A stretch of DNA of 64,000 nt from Coprenecus sp902388455 (GCA_963931615.1 OZ007032.1:310001-374000), one strand, 5' to 3'. Counted from the first letter of the stretch, positions 24,306-33,330 are shown. Notes: generated by a model not told the origin, from the sequence alone. Translations and numbers: made by a program.

Positions 24306-25708
24306 TGGGAGCGTTTCATGCATACGATATCCGCGGGCGCTGGAACGTGGACTTCGACCGCGACACGGTCTATAAGGTCGGATATTTCCTGCCGGAACTC
24401 CTGGGCTGCCGCAAGGTGGCAGTAGGGCGGGACATGCGCCTGTCCTCCCCGGAGCTGCACGCTGCCCTGCTGAAAGGGCTGACCGATGCAGGAGCAGACG
24501 TGTACGACCTGGGCCTGGCCACCACACCGTACGTCTATTATGCTACGGCCGCCAAGGGCTTCAGTGCCTCGGTCCAGATAACCGCCTCGCATAACCCCAA
24601 GGATGACAACGGCCTGAAGGTTTCCCGGGAGAACGCCCTGCCGGTGGGCTATGATACCGGCCTGGGCACCATCGAGAAATGGATTCTCGAGGGGCGTCCG
24701 TGTATCCCGGTGGAGGAGGCTGCCCGCGGCAAAGTGATTCCGCTTGACCTGCGGGATGAGTATCTGGCATTTCAGAGGCGCTATGTCGGGGATTATTCGG
24801 GACTCAGGATATGCGCGGACCTCTCCAACGGCATGTCCGCCCTCTTCGTCAAGGACCTGCTTCCCTCTTCGGTGGAGTACATCTGCGATACCCCCGACGG
24901 CTCTTTCCCAAATCACGAGCCCAATCCCCTGGTGCCTGAGAATACCGCCATGCTGCGGGAGTATGTCAGGAACCACGGCTGCGACATCGGACTCATCTAC
25001 GACGGGGATGCGGACCGGGTGATGTTCGTGGATGAGAGGGGAGAGTTCATCTCGCCGGACCTGATGATTGCCCTTATGGGGCATTTCTTCATGGAGGGTA
25101 CGGGGACAAGTCCCGCTGCCAGGGAGAGAGCTGCCCTTAAGGCTGCCGGCAGGATTTCCGGAGTGCGGGCCCTGCAGGACATCCGCAGTTCCAAGGCAGT
25201 AGGAGAGTACCTTGCACCGATGGGAGTGGAGATGCATACATGGCGGGTCGGCAGGGCATACGCGGCTCCCAGGCTCCGTGAGATAGACGGTCTGTTCGGA
25301 GGCGAGCTGGCCGGACACTACTATTTCAAGGATTTCTTCTACTCGGACAGCGGCATCATGGCCTCGCTCATCATCCTGGACATCGTGGCGGAGCAAAAGC
25401 GCCGCGGCAGGAGCCTGTCGCAGCTCATCGCCGGCATAGCCCGTTACTTCAACTCAGGGGAGATCAATTTCCGGGTGGCGGACAAGCCGGCGGCGATGGA
25501 GGCCGTGCGCAGGCATTTCATATCTGCTGAAACCCCTACGGCAGTGATGGACTTCGACGGCTACAGGATAGAGTTCCCGCAGTGGTGGTTCAATATCCGC
25601 CCCTCCAACACGGAGCCTTACCTGCGCTTCATCTGCGAGGCTTCCTCGCCCGACCTGCTGGCTGAGAAGGTCGCCGTGGCGAAGGAGATAATACTGGGCG
25701 TTAGTTAA
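24305..25708 (+). CDS. Phosphomannomutase/phosphoglucomutase family protein
   Basis: 467 aa, the four-domain alpha-D-phosphohexomutase fold. The catalytic serine loop ITASHNPKDDNG is near residue 95, the metal loop DGDADRVMF near 235, the sugar-binding loop GGELAGHYYF near 340 and the phosphate loop RPSNTEPYLRF near 435. The last motif and the ELAGHYYF form favour a PMM/PGM of the AlgC/ManB type, giving mannose-1-P or glucose-1-P for cell-surface glycans. It overlaps def by one base and converges on the receptor gene with a 4-nt overlap. Confidence 0.92.
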   Translation: MGAFHAYDIRGRWNVDFDRDTVYKVGYFLPELLGCRKVAVGRDMRLSSPELHAALLKGLTDAGADVYDLGLATTPYVYYATAAKGFSASVQITASHNPKDDNGLKVSRENALPVGYDTGLGTIEKWILEGRPCIPVEEAARGKVIPLDLRDEYLAFQRRYVGDYSGLRICADLSNGMSALFVKDLLPSSVEYICDTPDGSFPNHEPNPLVPENTAMLREYVRNHGCDIGLIYDGDADRVMFVDERGEFISPDLMIALMGHFFMEGTGTSPAARERAALKAAGRISGVRALQDIRSSKAVGEYLAPMGVEMHTWRVGRAYAAPRLREIDGLFGGELAGHYYFKDFFYSDSGIMASLIILDIVAEQKRRGRSLSQLIAGIARYFNSGEINFRVADKPAAMEAVRRHFISAETPTAVMDFDGYRIEFPQWWFNIRPSNTEPYLRFICEASSPDLLAEKVAVAKEIILGVS

Positions 25709-28320
25709 AACGACATCCTGAGTCCTGCGAGATAGCTGCGCGGCCTCATCCTGAACGAGGTGTACGAAGTGTAGTAGTCGGTGAGGCTCTCGCGGCGGAA
25801 CTCAGTGGCGTTGAGGATGTTCGTGCACTCGAAAAAGATTCTGAACTTTTTGAACCGGTATTCGGCCCCAGCCTTGAGCAGCGGGGTGTTGGTGACCGAG
25901 GAGCCGGGAATCTGCTGATAGAGGTGGTATACCGAACCGCTCACGGAGAAGCTCTTGAACGGGGTGAGCACGATGCTGCCCTGGGTCAGGTAGGACTGCA
26001 CCGGGTCTCTGTCCTCTCCGAGAAATTTGGAGCGGCTGTATCTGAAGGCCGCCGTCACCTCGAGCCACCCGGCCGGCCTCAGTTCCACTGAGGCGTCGGC
26101 AGTCCACGACTCGGTCCTGTATTCCGAGTCATAGCCCTGGAGGAACATGCTGTGGCTGTCAATCCGGTATTCTGCCCCGGCGTCGAGGACTACCTTATTG
26201 ACGCCGAACCATTTTTTGACATTCGCCATACCGTAGAGGCTGCCGCTTACGGACAGCCGGTCCACCATTCCGGACAGAGTCAGGTCATCGTAGTACATTC
26301 CGGAGGAGGCGGTGGTGGAGGAGCCGTTGTCATATCCTCCTGAGACGGAGGCGGAAAAACTGGAAAGGATGGAACTGTAGTCGAGGCTGAGGCTGACGTT
26401 GTACCGCTTGCTGCGGGGGACGATTCCGGCTCTGGAAGCGTTGCGGTAGGACGTGAGGATGTATCCTCTCATGAACATGTCCGCGCTGGAGTTGTCATCA
26501 ATGGAGTAGCTTCCGTACAGGGTGGCCTTCAGGTCCGGGAATATCACCCAGCTCAGGCTCAGGTCGGGCCTGATTCCGGGGAAGAGTCTGTCCGTAACCC
26601 CGCTTCCGTTCCACACCTTGACATATTCGAGTGAGAGCGGCAGCCCTATCCTCAGGCCGATTCCGCTCCAGTTCCATCTGGCTGATAAATCGGCTGAAAG
26701 CGCACCTGAGAACATCTGCAGGCGGTTGGTCGAGCTGTCTGCCAGGGCCTCCTCCATCCAGGCGGGGATACCGGTCAGTCCGGTGAACCTGCGGTAGTAG
26801 CCCAATTCTATGCCTCCCTTGGCCTCTATCCTGGTCCGGCCGGCCATGATGATGGACGAGACGGTGTTGAATGTGCGCAGGTCCGTGTATTCCGCCTCCT
26901 GGGTAGTGGACCCGTCGAGGGTAAACCGGTGGTTGTTGACAGTGGCGCGGGTATCGCTGAAGATGCTCAGTGCGGTCCGCGGGCCGCTCCTGACCGTGCT
27001 TGTGAGCTGGTTTGAGACCTTGAACGACGGCAGGCGGTAGAGCTGGTCGTGTCCGGACATGCCGGTGCTGATCATGGAGGTGTGCCTGCGCAGCTGACCG
27101 CTGACGGCTGTGGCGTTGTGGATGTAGGCCCGGTCGGTGTTGCTCTCTATCTCCATTCCCGCGTCCAAGTACAGCTTGTCGTCGGTGATGTCGTCAGTGT
27201 CTGCTATTTCCATCGTCGAGCCGTCCTCGAAGACGTAGCTCTGACTGCTTATCCCGTTCTCCTCCCAGCGTTCGGCGGCTCCCTGCAGTCCGAAGCGCAG
27301 CTGGGTGCCCCGCCGGTAGACGACGGCGTGGTTGAGAGAGAGGACGGCGGAGGCGTTGTCGAAGTAGTATTCGTCCGGGAAGTTCTGCCTCGTGCGGAAG
27401 AGCCTGAACGCTCCGTCGAAGTCAATGTCGAGGGTACCGGGCAGGTTGAAGATGATGCCCTTGCGGCCTAAGTAGCTGTGCCTCTGCAGCTCATCGGTTA
27501 TGGTCTTTCCGGTGTTGTTGCCCTTGAGCATCATCATGCTCTGGCGCGACTTTCCGAAATTGGCTATCCACAGGCGTCCTTCGGCTATGGCGCTGCTGTC
27601 CTCCATGTATCCTCCGGCCGCATCCCCCGAGAACAGCCACGCACCCTTGGAGTCGGCTTTCAGCACTATGTTCACGGCGCTCCTGTCGGAGGAAGTCAGA
27701 CCTTTGAGGGCCCTGACCGGCTGGTGGTTCTCGATAAGCTCTATCTTGGCTATCTTGCTCGGGTCGAGATTTTCGGTGACGAGGGAGTAGCGTCCGGAGA
27801 GCATGTCCATGCCCTCCACGTAGAACTTGTTGATGGGCTTGCCCCGGTGAATAATCGTACCCTTGCTGTTGACCTCCACTCCCGGCAGCTTGACCAGCAC
27901 GTCCTTTAGAGTCAGGTCCTCATCCCGGCGGAAGGCTTCTACGTAGTAGGTGGTGGTATCGTTCTCCTTGACTATGGGCGCTGCTGTGACGCTCACTTCG
28001 TCAAGCTGAATGTTCTGTTTCCTCATGCTGACGGACACTGTGCTCTCTCCTGCGGGGATGGCGGCTTCGGTCAGGGCATAGCCTAAGAAAGAGGCGCTCA
28101 GCCTGTCGGGACGCTTCTGATACCGGGAGAAGCTGAAGCGGCCGTTATCGTCAGTGAAGCCGGCCGCCACCATCAGATCTCCGCTGAAAGCGCATACGTA
28201 CACCCCTGCGATAGGCTTGCCGTCCTCAGCGTCCACGACGGTGCCGCTGATGCTTCCCTGTGCCATGAGCGGCATCAGGCTCAGGACGGAGAGCAGGAGT
28301 GTTGTCACGATCAGTCTCAT
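25705..28320 (-). CDS. TonB-dependent-receptor-like outer-membrane barrel with CarboxypepD_reg domain
   Basis: 871 aa. A signal peptide (to about residue 20, ending LMAQ) is followed by a carboxypeptidase-regulatory-like domain (GTVVDAEDGKPIAGVYV), a plug-like region (about residues 110-215, with LKDVLVKLPGVEVNSKGTI) and a long beta-barrel ending in aromatic SF. Length and order fit the receptor-like proteins that in Bacteroidetes accompany GLPGLI proteins. Substrate is unknown. It begins 4 nt after the GLPGLI gene, so they form an operon whose only visible promoter contains an A17 tract. There is no SusD partner. Confidence 0.87.
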   Translation of the reverse strand: MRLIVTTLLLSVLSLMPLMAQGSISGTVVDAEDGKPIAGVYVCAFSGDLMVAAGFTDDNGRFSFSRYQKRPDRLSASFLGYALTEAAIPAGESTVSVSMRKQNIQLDEVSVTAAPIVKENDTTTYYVEAFRRDEDLTLKDVLVKLPGVEVNSKGTIIHRGKPINKFYVEGMDMLSGRYSLVTENLDPSKIAKIELIENHQPVRALKGLTSSDRSAVNIVLKADSKGAWLFSGDAAGGYMEDSSAIAEGRLWIANFGKSRQSMMMLKGNNTGKTITDELQRHSYLGRKGIIFNLPGTLDIDFDGAFRLFRTRQNFPDEYYFDNASAVLSLNHAVVYRRGTQLRFGLQGAAERWEENGISSQSYVFEDGSTMEIADTDDITDDKLYLDAGMEIESNTDRAYIHNATAVSGQLRRHTSMISTGMSGHDQLYRLPSFKVSNQLTSTVRSGPRTALSIFSDTRATVNNHRFTLDGSTTQEAEYTDLRTFNTVSSIIMAGRTRIEAKGGIELGYYRRFTGLTGIPAWMEEALADSSTNRLQMFSGALSADLSARWNWSGIGLRIGLPLSLEYVKVWNGSGVTDRLFPGIRPDLSLSWVIFPDLKATLYGSYSIDDNSSADMFMRGYILTSYRNASRAGIVPRSKRYNVSLSLDYSSILSSFSASVSGGYDNGSSTTASSGMYYDDLTLSGMVDRLSVSGSLYGMANVKKWFGVNKVVLDAGAEYRIDSHSMFLQGYDSEYRTESWTADASVELRPAGWLEVTAAFRYSRSKFLGEDRDPVQSYLTQGSIVLTPFKSFSVSGSVYHLYQQIPGSSVTNTPLLKAGAEYRFKKFRIFFECTNILNATEFRRESLTDYYTSYTSFRMRPRSYLAGLRMSF

Positions 28321-28324
28321 ACTG

Positions 28325-29203
28325 TCAGTGTTTACGTCCTTTTTTCTCCCAATAGTTTTCCGGAATCAGCGGAATGTATTTCATATCCAGCTCGATCATC
28401 TCGACCGAACCGTCCTCTTTGGTGGCCCGTAACGGCCCTCCTGGATGTCCGTTGAGACGCATGTCCTCGTCGTAGGAGCGCTTTACAAGAGTCATTACCT
28501 CTTCCATCTTCTGTATGGACCTGTATGTCCTAAGGTTGTAGGAGTTTTCAGAAAATCTGGTCAGATCATCTGTTCTGTCAGACGCGGGGATGCCGGCTTC
28601 TATGGCGTGGAAAACGAAGAGTCCGCGGCTGTCCTTTGCCCGTAGGATCAGTCCGGGAGCTCCCCAGAGCAGCCAGGGGCCGGCAGATACGGGGATGGAG
28701 GAAGTATACCATATCCTCCATGTCCTTCCCAAGTACCGGGCTTCAGCCATGCTGCACGGGTATCCGCAAATAGTGTCGGTGCCGTCAAGTACTTTCCATA
28801 AAGGCTGTTCGAGAGTACCGTGCCCTTTGGCATGAGTCATTAACGCATTGTCGTACTTAACGTATTTTAAACTGTTGTAATCTATGAAATATCTTGAATG
28901 CTCCGTCGTTCCTCTGAATTCTTCGGGCGGGTTTACGGCTACCGTAATCGGCAGCGGCGCTATATCCAGCGTGGAGTCGATTAAAAACTGCTTCTCACTG
29001 TAGAATATCGCCTTATTGCCGTTGATATCCAGGCACATTGACGAGTCGACATAGTGACCCCGTATAGTGCTGTCTTCCTTGAAGTAGAATTTGTACCTGA
29101 TGCGAAGGCCCCTGTCACTGCCGGAATTCCGTGCATGGGACTGGAGTGTAATGAAGATGGATGTCAGAAGCAGGATAGTTTTGATATGTCGGTTAATATT
29201 CAT
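28325..29203 (-). CDS. GLPGLI-family exported protein
   Basis: 292 aa from the ATG at 29203, which opens a signal peptide (MNINRHIKTILLLTSIF); the frame upstream runs through the poly-A tract and is not a credible N-terminus. The family hallmark is visible as GPWLLWGAPGLILRAKD near residue 185, with the usual preceding LGRTWRIWYTSSIPVS. GLPGLI proteins are Bacteroidetes periplasmic or surface proteins of unknown role, usually next to a CarboxypepD_reg outer-membrane barrel, as here. Possible phase-variable expression is discussed at the promoter. Confidence 0.85.
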   Translation of the reverse strand: MNINRHIKTILLLTSIFITLQSHARNSGSDRGLRIRYKFYFKEDSTIRGHYVDSSMCLDINGNKAIFYSEKQFLIDSTLDIAPLPITVAVNPPEEFRGTTEHSRYFIDYNSLKYVKYDNALMTHAKGHGTLEQPLWKVLDGTDTICGYPCSMAEARYLGRTWRIWYTSSIPVSAGPWLLWGAPGLILRAKDSRGLFVFHAIEAGIPASDRTDDLTRFSENSYNLRTYRSIQKMEEVMTLVKRSYDEDMRLNGHPGGPLRATKEDGSVEMIELDMKYIPLIPENYWEKKGRKH

Positions 29204-29220
29204 GACAGCAGATGTTGTCA

Positions 29221-29255
29221 CAAAGTTATTTTTTTTTTTTTTTTTGAAAAGCAAA
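29221..29255 (-). promoter_or_regulatory. Promoter of the GLPGLI-receptor operon with an A17 homopolymer spacer
   Basis: On the minus strand TAACTTTG (29221-29228) is the -7 box, 18 nt before the ATG. Directly upstream lies an uninterrupted run of 17 A (29229-29245). A TTTG that could serve as -33 is at 29252-29255, giving a 23-nt spacer against the usual 19. Loss of four bases from the run would restore the standard spacing. Confidence 0.6.
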
Positions 29256-29276
29256 TTAAATGTAAGAAAAGTGTTT

Positions 29277-29834
29277 TTACAGGCACTTTTTTGCAGAACA
29301 CAGAAGGCCTTTGTCTATGCTCAGGGTGACGGTTCTGAGTTCCGGGTCGAGGTCTATGAGGAGGTCGTCGTGGAAGGGGACGAGTGCGCCGGAGCCGGAT
29401 AGCTCGAGGCAGATGTTGCCGGAGAAGTCCAGGATGTCCGCTATGGTGCCGGCGGTGCTGCCTTCCTGGTCGAGGAGGCTGAATCCGATGAGGTCCTCGA
29501 GTGTGAGGCCATCCTCGGTGATGGTATGTGCATCAGTGTCTGAAAGCTCCGGATAACCGGCAGGATCGATGCAGATTTCCTTTCCGGCAGCCTCCTCCGC
29601 GTCGGCGAGGGTGTCGATGTCCTCCAGGCGGACGATGGCCTTGCGCGGGCCCTTGCCCTGGAGCGACTGGATATAAAAAGGAACCGGCAGGCCGTCGTAG
29701 AACAGCCATACCGGTTCATTTCTCTTGAGTAAGTCAGTGACACCCTCCTGGAAGGCAATCATCACCTCACCTTCAGTGCCGTAGGACTTGACGATCCTGC
29801 CGACGGGCAGCAATGTGTCTTCCGCGGGAAGCAT
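29277..29834 (-). CDS. rimM: 16S rRNA processing protein RimM
   Basis: 185 aa. It assists late maturation of the 30S head by binding S19 and 16S rRNA. The N-terminal domain begins LPVGRIVKSYGTEGEV and contains a later RAIVRLEDIDTLADAEE-like stretch; the C-terminal PRC-barrel part has EDLIGFSLLDQEGSTAG and LVPFHDDLLIDLD. The gene follows rpsP by 7 nt on the same strand, the classical rpsP-rimM order, though trmD and rplS are not adjacent. Confidence 0.94.
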   Translation of the reverse strand: MLPAEDTLLPVGRIVKSYGTEGEVMIAFQEGVTDLLKRNEPVWLFYDGLPVPFYIQSLQGKGPRKAIVRLEDIDTLADAEEAAGKEICIDPAGYPELSDTDAHTITEDGLTLEDLIGFSLLDQEGSTAGTIADILDFSGNICLELSGSGALVPFHDDLLIDLDPELRTVTLSIDKGLLCSAKKCL

Positions 29835-29841
29835 TGTCGCT

Positions 29842-30408
29842 TTACTCTGCTGCAGGAGCGGCCTCTGCGGTCTCAGCGTTTGCAGCTGCCTCTGCGGCCT
29901 CAGCCTCGGCTTTTGCCTTAGCCTCTGCCTCTGCCTTTGCGGCAGCCTCTTCGGCTTTGCGCTTGCTGATGGCCTCTGCTCTCTCCTGGTTTACCTTAGC
30001 CTCGGCGTTGAGGAGCTCGCGGCGGGTCTCATTGTCAGTCTTCTTGAGGTTCTGCTTCTTGGACTCGATCTTGGCGTCTCTCTCAGCTTTCCACGCGTTC
30101 CATCTCTGGTCGGCTACTTCCTGGGTGATAGCGCCCTTTGCAACACCGCCGTTGAGATGTTTCCTCAGAAGGATACCCTCGTATGAGAGGATGCGGCGGC
30201 AGGTGTCAGAAGGCTGAGCGCCTGTGCCGAGCCAGTAGAGGGCTCTCTCGGAGTCAATCTTGATGGTTGCGGGGTTGGTGTTGGGGTTGTAGATGCCGAG
30301 CTGCTCGATGTAGCGTCCGTCACGGGGTGAGCGGATGTCGGTAACTACGATGTGGAAGAAAGCGTGGTTCTTCTTGCCGTGGCGTGCCAAACGGATTTTA
30401 ACTGCCAT
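29842..30408 (-). CDS. rpsP: 30S ribosomal protein S16 with long Ala/Glu/Lys-rich extension
   Basis: 188 aa. The first about 85 residues are a standard S16 (MAVKIRLARHGKKNHAFFH, then SPRDGRYIEQLGIYNP). After this comes an extension of about 100 residues that is helical and charged, ending in a low-complexity Ala-Glu-Lys-rich run. Long S16 tails are common in Bacteroidetes; their purpose is unknown. The DNA for the tail is an imperfect repeat of GCCTCTGC-like units, which may vary in length. It leads the rpsP-rimM operon. Confidence 0.95.
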   Translation of the reverse strand: MAVKIRLARHGKKNHAFFHIVVTDIRSPRDGRYIEQLGIYNPNTNPATIKIDSERALYWLGTGAQPSDTCRRILSYEGILLRKHLNGGVAKGAITQEVADQRWNAWKAERDAKIESKKQNLKKTDNETRRELLNAEAKVNQERAEAISKRKAEEAAAKAEAEAKAKAEAEAAEAAANAETAEAAPAAE

Positions 30409-30473
30409 TGTACTTACAGGTTATTAGTGAATTAATAATTTAAAACCTCCTTATCTTCTCGAGAAAAGGCCCG

Positions 30474-30503
30474 CAAATATACGCACTTTTTCCGAACTGT
30501 CAA
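30474..30503 (-). promoter_or_regulatory. Promoter of rpsP-rimM
   Basis: TTG (30501-30503) and TATATTTG (30474-30481) on the minus strand are separated by exactly 19 nt. The leader to the rpsP ATG is about 60 nt and contains an AAGGAGG sequence near 30447. The 100 nt further upstream to the next gene show nothing recognisable. Confidence 0.7.
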
Positions 30504-30609
30504 GCACTTTCGGCAAAAACTGCTTTCCTGACTTTCCCCTTGGTGGATCCGCACACCCTCCAAGCATTACAAACTGCACCCATGATACTGGTACAAGGCC
30601 GAAACGGTG

Positions 30610-30831
30610 TCACTTCACGATGTGCCAGCGGCCGCCCTTGTCCGGACCGATGCGCTCGAGGATGCCGTCGGCCTTGAGCCGGGCAATCTGCTTTTCCACC
30701 GCCTTAGTGGTGATGCCTATCCGCCGGGCTAGAGCCGCCATCGTCAAAGTACCGTCCTCGGATAGCATCGTAACGATTTTCTCCCTACCAATGCGCCTTT
30801 TCTCCCTACTTTTTCCACGAATTATCGGCAC
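30610..30831 (-). CDS. Winged-helix fragment, similar to the C-terminus of AlbA_2-type regulators
   Basis: 73 aa from a GTG; the frame stays open further upstream, to the stop region of the beta-helix gene, without an ATG. The sequence TMAALARRIGITTKAVEKQIARLKADGILERIG (read as a helix-turn-helix plus wing, residues 29-61) and the ending KGGRWHIV are typical of the last domain of ATP-binding AlbA_2 transcription-factor-like proteins. The N-terminal AlbA_2 domain is missing, so this is either a short stand-alone repressor or, more likely, the decayed end of a larger gene. A full-length AlbA_2 protein is at 47.4-48.7 kb. It may carry over transcription past the terminator upstream. Confidence 0.5.
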   Translation of the reverse strand: MPIIRGKSREKRRIGREKIVTMLSEDGTLTMAALARRIGITTKAVEKQIARLKADGILERIGPDKGGRWHIVK

Positions 30832-30885
30832 TTTCTCCTGCGGAAAGGTGGCGAGGACCGTGCTTTCGTGAATCTGCGGATTGAC

Positions 30886-30921
30886 AAAAAAGCCGCCGTG
30901 GGCTTGTGACCTGCGGCGGCT
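30886..30921 (-). terminator. Terminator of the surface lipoprotein operon
   Basis: An 8-bp stem AGCCGCCG/CGGCGGCT (30891-30898 and 30914-30921) with a 15-nt loop is followed on the minus strand by six T (complement of 30886-30891). It lies 28 nt after the stop of the beta-helix lipoprotein gene. Confidence 0.85.
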
Positions 30922-30948
30922 CTCTGTTGGTTGGAGAGGAATCAGCCG

Positions 30949-33330
30949 TTAATAAACATCAGTTCCGTCAATTGTAACATTCAGCCTTTCTTTTGGCATT
31001 GAATTTTTGTTGCCCCAAAGAGTAGTGTTAGTATTGTAACCCACGTCATTGATTGCAAAACCATTGACAACTGTATTGTTTACAATCAGTACGTACGAGC
31101 TTCCGTAATCATCACCAATTTCAATAGCAGCTTTCTTAACATCCAAACCACCATTATCATTGAATGTACAATTATTGATAGTCAATTTAGTATTTGCTTG
31201 ACCATAAAGAAGCATAGCTTTACCCTCTGAATTGAATGTACATCCATCAAATGTAGCATTAGGAGCACCCCAAGTCCAAATATTGTAAACATCATCAGAC
31301 ACATCAAAAGTACAGTTCTCAAATTTGCTGTCACCATAAAGTGTGTATGTGCCATTGATTACACAATTCTTGTAAGTACCTTTGCAACGAGCATAGCCAA
31401 TATAAGTTGAACTATTTGTAGTAATAGTAATGCCGTCAAAAGTTACTGTAGAACCATCAAGACCATAGTCACAGTTTTCGTAACCTGTGCCAACAACAGC
31501 TACCTCTACATCCTCAGGCTTGCCGGCTCCTATGAAAGTTACGGTCTTGCCCTTTGCTGTGGCAGGAATGACATACTCGCCTTTCGTCAGATAGATTGTT
31601 GAATTACCTGCGCTGAGGGCAGCGGCCAGTTCTTCCGGAGTATCAACGAAAACGGCATTCTCCAAAGAAGTCTTTTTCACAACCACATCCGTGCCGGCTG
31701 TCAACTCTGTATTGTCTCCTACGACGGGCTGAATAGACGCCTCTCCACGAAGGGCAGCATAGTATGCGTCGATAGTCGTGTTCGTGACTGTGGAGTTGGT
31801 CACATTCACAGTACCTACAGGGCGGCCTACCAATCCGGCAACGTACCCTGACTCATTTTCTACAGCGTAGTTTGAGAGTTTAGAACCATCGACTGAGCAG
31901 TTGTTAATATTGACTGTTTTCCCGCTTGCCACGAAGCCGACAAGACCGCCGACGGACTGGACACCGCGAAGGTCTACGTTCTTTACGTGAACGTTTTCCA
32001 GAGTCAGATTTCCATTCTGGACATCACCGAAAATGGCTCCGACGTAGCCATGCTCCGGGTTTGAAGATGCGGCCGTTACATTTTCGATGGTCAGATTCTG
32101 GACAGTGATGTCACCGGAAGATGCATCGCCCTGGAAAAGTCCATTGGAATAATCGCTTCCACCGGGAAGGAGTGTCATATTGAACATTTTGTACCCCTGT
32201 CCGTCAAAGGTGCCGCTGAAACCAATGCCTTTTACTTCGTTGCCGAAGAAGTTGATATCTGCATCTAGCTTGATGTTTTTGCCCTGAGTGCCGTACTGCT
32301 TGAGGTAGGCCCATTCGGCAGCTGAAGAGACAATCCACTCCGTCTCGGTGGATTCAGGCTCATTGGTAGTATTACCGTCCCAGATCTCGTTGTTGTTGTC
32401 ACCGTTGAAGCCGGGGTCGATGGAGATGTTGAGGGAGAGGTCACCGGAGAGGATCCGGCCGACGATGTTGGTGCGCCAGTTGCGCTGTACGGGGACTGCG
32501 TCGAGGCCCTTAGTAAGGGTGATGTCGTTGCCGGCCAAGGGACGGAAGGTGAACTCCAGATCGTTGAGGGTGGTGGAGGACTCGCCTGTGGTCTCGTCGA
32601 AAGGCAGGATGTAGTTCATCGAGAGATACTTGAAAGTCTCTGCCGTGCCGTCGCCGTTAAGGTCCACGCTGAGATCGTCGGTCGGGATGTTTGCGAAGTC
32701 GAATGTCACGTCCTTGGGGTCTGCGACAGTGCCGTCAAGCAGATTGAGGGTGGAGGCGGCCTGCTTCACCACGGCCATGGATGTGGAGATGACGATACCG
32801 GCATCCTTTCCTGCTGTCCAGTCGCTTTCGTAAATGCCGACGTTGAGCTGTGCGAACGGACGTGTCAGCTCCACATCAAGCTCGGCATCGCCGGTCACGG
32901 TCACCTCGACGGTCTTGAAGAACGCGTCGCGGGTCTCGTCGTTGCTCTTGGCACCTTCGTAATCAATGTTCACGACCATTTCGTTGGATACCTTGTAGGC
33001 GGTGCAGGCCTTGTTCTGCGCCCAGAAGGCAATCTTGTAGGTCTGTCCCTTGGCCAGGGTGATGGTCTCGGTGGTGGGGAAGGTTACTTCCTTGGAGACT
33101 TGATCTAAGCCTTCGATGGGTTTTCCTTCCTCGTCGAAGACGGCGTAGATCAGGTAATTGGCTCCTGAGCCGTCACCGATGGCGCGTGTCTGCACGGCTC
33201 CGTCGAGGCCCATGTTGAGGGTCAGCATGGCCTCGTTGCCGTTGTCGCCCGATGTCCTCTCGTCGATCGAGCAGGCTCCCGTCAGCAGCAGTGCCGCGAG
33301 GGAAATAGCTGGGATGATGATCTTTTTCAT
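30949..33330 (-). CDS. Surface lipoprotein: fimbrillin-like N-terminal domain fused to a beta-helix domain
   Basis: 793 aa. The lipoprotein signal is LAALLLTGAC (Cys20). Residues about 30-320 resemble Bacteroidetes fimbrillin-like/DUF6562 domains, including RPFAQLNVGIY and an ending DPGFNGDNNNEIWDG. From about 340 the protein becomes a parallel beta-helix: GLUG-like repeats with VGGLVG and VAGLVG, then many turns of the form NCTFDVSDD, GCTFNSEGK and NNCTFNDNGG. This looks like an exposed adhesin or glycan-binding tip anchored by the N-terminal domain. The part encoded by about 30.95-31.7 kb is visibly AT-richer than the rest, suggesting the tip was exchanged. It is the last gene of the operon behind the invertible promoter. 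Confidence 0.8.
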   Translation of the reverse strand: MKKIIIPAISLAALLLTGACSIDERTSGDNGNEAMLTLNMGLDGAVQTRAIGDGSGANYLIYAVFDEEGKPIEGLDQVSKEVTFPTTETITLAKGQTYKIAFWAQNKACTAYKVSNEMVVNIDYEGAKSNDETRDAFFKTVEVTVTGDAELDVELTRPFAQLNVGIYESDWTAGKDAGIVISTSMAVVKQAASTLNLLDGTVADPKDVTFDFANIPTDDLSVDLNGDGTAETFKYLSMNYILPFDETTGESSTTLNDLEFTFRPLAGNDITLTKGLDAVPVQRNWRTNIVGRILSGDLSLNISIDPGFNGDNNNEIWDGNTTNEPESTETEWIVSSAAEWAYLKQYGTQGKNIKLDADINFFGNEVKGIGFSGTFDGQGYKMFNMTLLPGGSDYSNGLFQGDASSGDITVQNLTIENVTAASSNPEHGYVGAIFGDVQNGNLTLENVHVKNVDLRGVQSVGGLVGFVASGKTVNINNCSVDGSKLSNYAVENESGYVAGLVGRPVGTVNVTNSTVTNTTIDAYYAALRGEASIQPVVGDNTELTAGTDVVVKKTSLENAVFVDTPEELAAALSAGNSTIYLTKGEYVIPATAKGKTVTFIGAGKPEDVEVAVVGTGYENCDYGLDGSTVTFDGITITTNSSTYIGYARCKGTYKNCVINGTYTLYGDSKFENCTFDVSDDVYNIWTWGAPNATFDGCTFNSEGKAMLLYGQANTKLTINNCTFNDNGGLDVKKAAIEIGDDYGSSYVLIVNNTVVNGFAINDVGYNTNTTLWGNKNSMPKERLNVTIDGTDVY

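Noticed and set aside
24281..25396. 371-codon open frame on the minus strand
   Set aside because: Antisense to the phosphohexomutase gene, which has all four catalytic loops.
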